A stretch of DNA of 28,346 bases from JBFKMV01 sp041629655 (GTDB lineage Bacteria; Acidobacteriota; Polarisedimenticolia; Polarisedimenticolales; Polarisedimenticolaceae). This document shows positions 25,129 through 28,346 of this stretch, one piece after another. The stretch lies in assembly GCA_041629655.1 (NCBI GenBank), contig JBFKMV010000048.1:1-28346 (forward strand), in the 5' to 3' direction. The notes beneath the pieces were generated by a model that worked only from the letters and a program-made list of their open reading frames with translations, did not search any database and was not told where the DNA came from. The position numbers and the translations under genes are program-made. Position 1 is the stretch's first letter; each line of letters begins with the position of its first letter.

Positions 25129-28100
25129 TTACGGACAGGCCAGCGCGTCCAGCACCTCGTATCCCGCGCCGAAGCTCGAAACGCCGCAGGCGTTCCGCCC
25201 GCGGGCCAGGTAGTAGTAGCCGTCGCCGGGCGCGGGATCCGGGCGCAGGTCGTCGTAGCTCGTGCCGACGATGTCGCCCGCCAGGCACGTCGCCCCGGCG
25301 ACGGTTCCGCTGGTCAGCAGGTCGGACAGGCCGCCGCTGGCCAGGTCGAATCCCGTGGCCAGGCTGGCCGCGGGGTCGGACTCGAAGACCAGCCGCCGGG
25401 ACGCGTCGAACCCCAGCGTCGTCTGCGCGCCGGGCTCGGCCCAGATCAACGGGTCCGCCGGCACGCAGTCGTCGCCGTCGAGGAAGCCGTCCTCGTCGCG
25501 GTCGCCGCCGAGGCGCGGTCCCGCGCCGAGCGTCGCGCACAGGAACGTCAGCGGCCCGTCCGCCGCCTCGCGCAGCGCGGTGGTGCCGGCCGGAGGATCC
25601 GCCGCCAGGTCGCGGACCCACTGCCCGCCCGACAGGTACGCGTGACGCACCCGTCCCCCGTCGAGGGCCGACGCGGTCAGCTCGCAGTGCCGGTTGGGAT
25701 CGACCACGTCGCCGAGGCCGATCAGGGTCGTGAGCAGCGCTTCCTCCGCGGGGCTGCCGGTGGGCGGCGTGCCCGCGGGCACGGTCACCGTCCGCCCGAC
25801 GGCCGGCTTGGTGTCGGTCGGAAAGTGCAGCAGGAACGCCGAGACGTCGCGAACCAGCTTGGCCTGGTTGGTCTCGTCGAACTCGAACACGTCGACGGAG
25901 AAGAACGTGGTCAGGTCGGGCGCGCTGCCGTCGTGGGAGAAGCCGAAGCCGGACTTGGACTCGGGCGGCGCGGAGACGTGGTCGCCGAACACCGGGCCCA
26001 GCTTGACGTACATGTTCCGCAGGTGCGCGACCTTGAGGTCGAAGTGCAGGCTCTTGTCGTTCTCTCCGTTGAACAGCGCCGCGGCATCGGGCAACGGCGG
26101 GTCTTGCGGGGTCACGCCGCCGAGCGCGCCTCCGGCGGCGCCGAAGGGCAGGGTGTGGCAGCCGCGACAGGTGCTGATACCGTCGTTGATCCGGTTCATG
26201 TAGGTGTTCTCGCCGGCGGTCGGGTTGCCCGAGAAGTTGCGCTCGGGGAAGAACACGTTGCTGTTGGGCATGCCGTCGTCCACGTTGCGCCACGGGTTGG
26301 GCGGGAAGCGGATCCCCAGCGCGAACTGACGGAAGCTCTCCATGTCCGCGGCGCTCAGGCCGGCCGGCTTGCCGTTGACCGGCCCGATGTCCGCGGTGCC
26401 CATCAGGTCGACGAACGCCGGGTTGAAGTCGTTCATCGTCGCGCGGTCGCCGCGCCAGTGCAGCGGCTCGAGCATCCCGCGCAGGGTCTGCGTCGTCATC
26501 GGCCCTTTCTGGGGGTCGAAGCCGGTCTTGGAGGCGCAGTCGACGGGGTCGCAATCGGTCGGCGCGAACAGGCCGCCCTCGATGAAGCGCACGTTGTCCT
26601 GGCCGCCGTAGGGCGTGAAGGCGCCCTCGGGGTTGCCGAGGTCCCAGGCCAGGCCGTCCATGTCGCCCGAGATGTGACAGCTCGAGCAGGCCGCATCCCC
26701 ATGGCCCGAGCCGAGGATCCCGTCGTACAGGAACCGCCGGCCGTCCTTGATCGTGTCGGGGCTCGGGTCGAGCAGCGGGGTCTCGTCGAGCCTGGTCAGC
26801 GTGGTCGTTTCCACGGTCGCGACGGAGTTGGCGAAGCGGTTGAGCACGTACAGCCGGTTCGCCGACTCGAGCAGCGCCGCCCCCGTCGGTCCCTCGCCGA
26901 CCTCGACGGCGTCCGGGTTGGAGCGGTCGGCGCCGAAGATGCAGGCGCCGCTGCTGCACGTGCCGTCGACCCGGAACACCTTGCGCGATCCGATCGCCGT
27001 CAGGTACCCCACCGAGCCGTCGGACTTCCAGACCAGCATGCCCGGCTGCGAGATGCTGGCCTGCCGTTCGGCGAGATTCGCCGCCGGGTCGCTGTTGCGG
27101 TCGATGTGCGTGTTCAGATCCACCGCGTTGACGCTGCCGAGCCCCGGATCCACGATGCTCAGCCGGTTGTCCACCACGTGGCCCTGCACGCCCAGCGGGT
27201 GTTCGAAGCGGACGAAGTTGCGGGCCTCGGTATTGGGCACGAACAGCTTGCCCGTCCCGGGCTGCACCGAGACCTCGAACAGCGTGGTCCCGACGTGGTC
27301 GATCGTGGTCACGGCCAGCGTACCGGCGTCGATCTTGAACAGGTCGTGGTCGGGCAGGCGCAGCGGCAGGCACGAGTTCCAGTTCTGGCCGGCGTCGTCC
27401 TGCCACTCGCTCGCGCTCTCGTTCCACCGCACGATCAGCCCGACCTTGGGCACGCCGTCCAGCGGATCGGTCAACGCGGAGTTGCGCGTGATGCCGGGCG
27501 GCAACGGCGGGTAGGGTGGCGGCGCGCCGTCGCAGGTCAGGTCGTTGAGCCCCAGCGCGGCGAGTCGCAGCGGATCGAGGTCGGAGGTGTTGCTGTCGAT
27601 GATGTTGCCGTTGATCACCGTGGTCTGGTTACCGGAGCGCAGCGTCACGGCGTAGACGGTCAGCCCGTCGCCCGACACCGCCAGCGCCCGCACCGCATCC
27701 GAGAACAGCTCGACCGTCTGCGGCGGGTTGCCCAGCGCGGCCAGCGTGTAGACCTCGACCGCGTCCTCGCCCGAGACCGCGACGAACGCCTTGCCGGCGG
27801 CGAACGCCACGTCGGTCGGCTCGTCCCCCACGTCCAGCGTGTCGGTCACCGTGCCCTGCGAGAGGTCGACGATGCTGACCGTGTCCGAGAGGTTGTTGAC
27901 GACCCAGGCCTCGCTCGAGGTGCGCGGTATCACGGTCACCGGCTCGAGACCGACCGGGATCGAATCGGAGACCGTCAGCGCGCCGTCCACGGCGACCGAG
28001 AACACCTCGAGCCGCGCCGCCGGCGTGTTGACGACCAGCAGCCGCTGCCCGTCGGGCGTCAGCGCGATGGGGTGGACGTGGGACACCTCCATGTTGGTGT

Positions 28101-28188
28101 AGGAGGCCGCGACCGGGCCGGAAGCCAGGAGCAGGGCCAGCAGCGTGAGCGGCAGCGCCAGGCGCGACCGGGTGGCGGCTTCCGGCAT
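25129..28188 (-). CDS. Exported YncE-like beta-propeller fused to di-heme peroxidase-like domain
   Basis: A 1019-residue exported protein. A signal peptide (about 1-28) is followed by YncE/YVTN-like beta-propeller repeats to about residue 475 (PDGQRLLVVNTPAARLEVFSV, SEAWVVNNLSDTVSIVDL, NRLYVLNRFANSVATVE). Residues about 480-830 resemble the di-heme cytochrome c peroxidase/MauG family: DGRRFLYDGILG, heme site CSSCH (501-505), a LHWRGDR segment, heme site CRGCH (674-678) and a VAHLRNMYVKLGPVF segment like the FKxPTLRN of CCPs. An EF-hand-like loop DRDEDGFLDGDD (896-907) may bind calcium. The last 100 residues form a beta-rich domain ending in GYYYLARGRNACG and ACP. Likely periplasmic or surface-exposed; substrate unknown. 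GGGGGG lies four bases before the ATG. The next gene follows after 57 bases. Confidence 0.88.
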   Translation of the reverse strand: MPEAATRSRLALPLTLLALLLASGPVAASYTNMEVSHVHPIALTPDGQRLLVVNTPAARLEVFSVAVDGALTVSDSIPVGLEPVTVIPRTSSEAWVVNNLSDTVSIVDLSQGTVTDTLDVGDEPTDVAFAAGKAFVAVSGEDAVEVYTLAALGNPPQTVELFSDAVRALAVSGDGLTVYAVTLRSGNQTTVINGNIIDSNTSDLDPLRLAALGLNDLTCDGAPPPYPPLPPGITRNSALTDPLDGVPKVGLIVRWNESASEWQDDAGQNWNSCLPLRLPDHDLFKIDAGTLAVTTIDHVGTTLFEVSVQPGTGKLFVPNTEARNFVRFEHPLGVQGHVVDNRLSIVDPGLGSVNAVDLNTHIDRNSDPAANLAERQASISQPGMLVWKSDGSVGYLTAIGSRKVFRVDGTCSSGACIFGADRSNPDAVEVGEGPTGAALLESANRLYVLNRFANSVATVETTTLTRLDETPLLDPSPDTIKDGRRFLYDGILGSGHGDAACSSCHISGDMDGLAWDLGNPEGAFTPYGGQDNVRFIEGGLFAPTDCDPVDCASKTGFDPQKGPMTTQTLRGMLEPLHWRGDRATMNDFNPAFVDLMGTADIGPVNGKPAGLSAADMESFRQFALGIRFPPNPWRNVDDGMPNSNVFFPERNFSGNPTAGENTYMNRINDGISTCRGCHTLPFGAAGGALGGVTPQDPPLPDAAALFNGENDKSLHFDLKVAHLRNMYVKLGPVFGDHVSAPPESKSGFGFSHDGSAPDLTTFFSVDVFEFDETNQAKLVRDVSAFLLHFPTDTKPAVGRTVTVPAGTPPTGSPAEEALLTTLIGLGDVVDPNRHCELTASALDGGRVRHAYLSGGQWVRDLAADPPAGTTALREAADGPLTFLCATLGAGPRLGGDRDEDGFLDGDDCVPADPLIWAEPGAQTTLGFDASRRLVFESDPAASLATGFDLASGGLSDLLTSGTVAGATCLAGDIVGTSYDDLRPDPAPGDGYYYLARGRNACGVSSFGAGYEVLDALACP

Positions 28189-28233
28189 GAATCCCCCCTT
28201 TGTCGAGTCGATCCGTGACCCGAGCGTCGCCGT

Positions 28234-28239
28234 AATATA
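28234..28239 (-). promoter_or_regulatory. Possible -10 element (TATATT) for the di-heme propeller gene
   Basis: TATATT on the minus strand stands out in a GC-rich stretch, 45 bases before the ATG at 28188. No convincing -35 is seen upstream. It would give a leader of about 40 bases holding the G-run Shine-Dalgarno. Confidence 0.3.
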
Positions 28240-28276
28240 CGCGGATCGTCGCGGAGGGGTCGCCGACGGGGCGCGG

Positions 28277-28343
28277 AGGACCGCGGCGGCGTCAGCGGTC
28301 GCGCGGCAGACCGCCGCGGCATGCCATCAGGACCGCGGCGGCG
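28277..28343. repeat. GC-rich direct and inverted repeat at right edge
   Basis: A 15-base direct repeat AGGACCGCGGCGGCG occurs at 28277-28291 and 28329-28343. Between them, CCGCCGCGG (28311-28319) is the inverted form of its core CCGCGGCGG, so either copy could form a nine-pair hairpin with it. In a GC-rich genome this may be a terminator-like structure or chance low complexity. Confidence 0.35.
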
Positions 28344-28345
28344 AG
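28292..28345 (-). CDS. Possible 3' end of a further minus-strand gene (partial)
   Basis: One minus-strand frame entering from the right edge reads LAAAVLMACRGGLPRDR and stops with TGA at 28294-28292. A short hydrophobic stretch followed by a basic tail is what a C-terminal membrane anchor or sorting signal looks like. Only 17 residues are visible, so this is a weak call; the stretch may be non-coding. Confidence 0.2.
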   Translation of the reverse strand, partial: LAAAVLMACRGGLPRDR

Positions 28346-28346
28346 G

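Noticed and set aside
23608..28218. Plus-strand open frame of 1536 codons
   Set aside because: Antisense to two well-supported exported proteins; repetitive Arg/Gln/Val/Glu-rich translation without motifs.

Overview
The window is GC-rich and almost entirely coding, with short gene overlaps. It carries the terminal respiratory chain of an aerobic (or facultatively aerobic) Gram-negative bacterium. Alternative complex III, a caa3-type oxidase, Tat and lipoprotein signals, an OmpA-type lipoprotein and several large secreted proteins all point to a diderm. Such gene sets are common in Myxococcota or other former Deltaproteobacteria, Acidobacteriota and related phyla. The sequence alone does not settle the phylum; a delta-type lineage is my guess, not a result.

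Layout. (1) 2-1806, plus strand: ferrochelatase (5' end off the window) overlapping heme O synthase, which supplies heme to the oxidase. (2) 1807-15819, minus strand: one compact block of fourteen genes read from 15819 down to 1807: actA (pentaheme cytochrome), actB (Fe-S/molybdopterin-like), actC, actD, actE, actF, a small one-helix membrane protein, a Sco copper chaperone, coxB with fused cytochrome c, coxA, coxC with an unusual insertion, a subunit IV, a second subunit III-like protein and an OmpA-family lipoprotein. Together they encode a quinol:cytochrome c oxidoreductase and the oxidase that would receive its electrons, plus one assembly factor. A good extended -10 promoter lies immediately upstream of actA. 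(3) 15820-16042: a divergent regulatory region with inverted repeats sharing a GGACC half-site. (4) 16043-19983, plus strand: an unrecognised secreted protein, a lipoprotein-like metal-dependent amidohydrolase, a sugar O-methyltransferase-like protein and a cupin, tightly spaced. (5) 20069-20590, plus strand: a small signal peptidase I-like protein after two tandem hairpins. (6) 20595-28188, minus strand: three large exported proteins, namely an M48-like metallopeptidase with a TPR tail, a TPR/DUF3857/transglutaminase-like protein, and a fusion of a YncE-like beta-propeller with a di-heme peroxidase-like region. (7) 28189-28346: a promoter candidate, GC-rich repeats and perhaps the 3' end of another minus-strand gene.

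The respiratory block is a known arrangement (ACIII genes followed by sco and caa3 genes). I found no wholly new system that I can defend. The least explained items are the di-heme beta-propeller fusion and its exported neighbours, the compact M48 active site, the coxC insertion, the small protein between actF and sco, and the secreted protein at 16043. No tRNA, rRNA, CRISPR array, transposase or phage gene was seen.
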